The notes beneath the pieces are model-generated. The model ran no database searches. It was not told the DNA's origin and saw only the letters and a program-made list of their open reading frames with translations. A program made the position numbers and the translations under genes. A DNA stretch of 7,771 nucleotides from Chlorobium sp. (GTDB lineage: Bacteria; Bacteroidota; Chlorobiia; Chlorobiales; Chlorobiaceae), in the NCBI GenBank assembly GCA_028278005.1, contig JANQFD010000137.1:1-7771 (forward strand). The letters are read 5' to 3'. Numbering within the stretch: position 1 is the first letter of the stretch; every line of letters starts with the position of its first letter. Below are positions 6,804 to 7,771 of the stretch, piece by piece.

Positions 6804-6809
6804 CCTCCC
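6804..6809 (-). promoter_or_regulatory. Strong Shine-Dalgarno site for the 54-residue Cys protein
   Basis: The minus strand reads GGGAGG, then six bases (TTCTGA), then ATG. This is the clearest ribosome binding site in the window and the main argument for translation of the small gene. Most other genes here have weak or no such site. Confidence 0.75.
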
Positions 6810-6818
6810 TGCACCGTT

Positions 6819-7469
6819 TCAATGACCTGTTATCACTGTATCCCGCAATTCATTCGAATTTTCCGGGCCGGCAGGAAACGATTTTTCAAGGATATCCCCA
6901 CATCGTTCGACTGCACTGCAGATTGCCGATACCTGTTTTCTCTCCCTGATACCTGCCGTTATCATAGCAGTTACCTCCTCCCACTCCGAGGATTCCACCT
7001 TTTTGTTGATCCCTTTATCCCCGAGAACCCAGACACGATGCTCGAATAGCGATATGTAAATCAGAATACCGGTATGGTCCCTGGTATCGTATACCTCTTT
7101 CTTGTAGAACGAAGCTATCGCCGCTTCCTCCACCTCCTCTTCCATATCGGAACCTGCAACAAACAGACGCTTGAGGAAATAATTTCGCTTGATAACTTCA
7201 TTGCATAACACAAATGAGAGTGCGAAAAATCCCAGAAAGTGCCACATGGTGTCCAGACCTGTGATCAATGCAGCCGACAGTGCCGCAGTGACTCCGGCCA
7301 ACACACCGCCCACGATATTGGCAAGCGGATAATGGTGACTCGAAGCGACAACCATCACAACGATTTCTCCAGTGGTTCGTTTCTCAGCCTCACGAACTTT
7401 TGCCTCTATTGCGGCTTTGTCATCCTCAGTGAGAAATTTTTCAACGAGATCTTTCATCATACCCGGCAC
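6819..7469 (-). CDS. TPM-domain (YgcG/Psb32-like) membrane protein
   Basis: A 216-residue protein of the TPM (TLP18.3/Psb32/MOLO-1) fold family. The name 'phosphatase' is often attached to the family, but function in bacteria is poorly known. The TPM domain is interrupted by a membrane hairpin: AEKRTTGEIVVMVVASS (28-44) is its first strand-helix part, hydrophobic segments lie at about 49-70 and 75-92, and the second half has HTGILIYISLFEHRVWVLGD (132-151) with DKGI at 151-154, both typical of the family. The start is GTG 7469-7467, right after two in-frame TAA codons. ATG codons at 7460 and 7457 are equally possible, and no good ribosome binding site separates them. It follows another TPM-type gene by 37 bases, so the two are probably cotranscribed and may act together at the membrane. 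The 54-residue Cys-protein gene begins 21 bases after it. Confidence 0.9.
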   Translation of the reverse strand: MPGMMKDLVEKFLTEDDKAAIEAKVREAEKRTTGEIVVMVVASSHHYPLANIVGGVLAGVTAALSAALITGLDTMWHFLGFFALSFVLCNEVIKRNYFLKRLFVAGSDMEEEVEEAAIASFYKKEVYDTRDHTGILIYISLFEHRVWVLGDKGINKKVESSEWEEVTAMITAGIRERKQVSAICSAVERCGDILEKSFPAGPENSNELRDTVITGH

Positions 7470-7506
7470 TTATTAATCAACCGTTCCCTCTTTTTCCGTC
7501 CGGCAG

Positions 7507-7771
7507 CTACCAACTTCCTGAAGCTCCTCCACCGCCGAAACTTCCACCGCCTCCGCCGAAACCGCCGCCACCGAAACCTGAACCGCGGCTGCCCCTGCCA
7601 TAAAAACCGCCGGAACCGTGGGGCCCGGTAAATATCAACGGTCCGGAACCGTGACCACTTCCACCACGCGGGACCTGACCATAAAAGTACAGGATCAGGA
7701 TCAAAACAATCAGAATCGGCAGAAGAGAACCTCCGCCTTCTTCAGAAACCTCGTCCTCCGGCAAGGCTGTA
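7507..7771 (-). CDS. C-terminal part of a YgcG-like TPM-domain protein (5' end outside window)
   Basis: Only the last 87 residues are visible, and the frame runs off the right edge. An acidic stretch (PEDEVSEEGGG) is followed by one hydrophobic segment (LLPILIVLILILYFYGQ). A Gly-rich tail then ends FGGGGASGSW, which is the characteristic C terminus of YgcG-type proteins: secreted TPM domain, one membrane helix, then a GGxGGGGASGxW tail. The TPM domain itself must lie outside the window. The TTG at 7764-7762 is an internal Leu, not a start. In many bacteria such a gene sits beside lemA, so lemA may lie further right (inference, not visible here). The stop TAG is at 7509-7507. Confidence 0.85.
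   Translation of the reverse strand, partial: TALPEDEVSEEGGGSLLPILIVLILILYFYGQVPRGGSGHGSGPLIFTGPHGSGGFYGRGSRGSGFGGGGFGGGGGSFGGGGASGSW

Overview
The window looks like chromosomal DNA of a green sulfur bacterium (Chlorobiaceae; Chlorobium or Prosthecochloris type). This is inferred from the protein sequences: the FtsK motor has a Bacteroidota/Chlorobi-style stretch (FLVKFHDLDEQIITD) between its Walker motifs, and the Mrp, Nfu and GcvT proteins resemble that lineage as I know it. Base composition looks moderate. I see no transposase, phage gene, tRNA, rRNA, integron or CRISPR array. The content is mostly housekeeping, with some poorly studied envelope genes on the right.

Layout. At 1-1056, on the plus strand, is the 3' part of an Mrp/ApbC-type iron-sulfur carrier ATPase; its first codons lie left of the window. 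It converges on a short Nfu-type iron-sulfur scaffold gene (1121-1381, minus). The two stop codons flank a perfect 9-bp GC-rich hairpin with an A-tract on one side and a T-rich tract on the other, which should terminate both genes. All remaining genes are on the minus strand, so they read from right to left: the tail of a YgcG-like TPM-domain protein (7771-7507, incomplete), a second TPM-domain membrane protein (7469-6819), a 54-codon four-cysteine basic protein with a strong ribosome binding site (6797-6633), a TPR lipoprotein (6482-5901), a membrane-anchored CARDB-domain protein (5813-5301), a 362-base stretch with no convincing gene (5300-4939), gcvT (4938-3847), ftsK (3808-1478) and nfu.

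How the genes relate. Mrp and Nfu both act in iron-sulfur cluster assembly and delivery and sit tail to tail. GcvT (one-carbon metabolism) and FtsK (chromosome translocation at the septum) are 38 bases apart and probably share a transcript, though their functions are unrelated. The right-hand group looks like a small cell-envelope cluster: two TPM proteins, a small putative metal-binding protein, a TPR lipoprotein and a CARDB protein. The first three are tightly spaced (37 and 21 bases apart) and probably one operon.

Points worth a second look are the 54-residue Cys gene, the absence from Mrp of the C-terminal CxxC that normally binds the cluster, and the unexplained 4939-5300 interval with its 8-bp perfect palindrome. 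I did not find evidence of a novel defence or mobile system.
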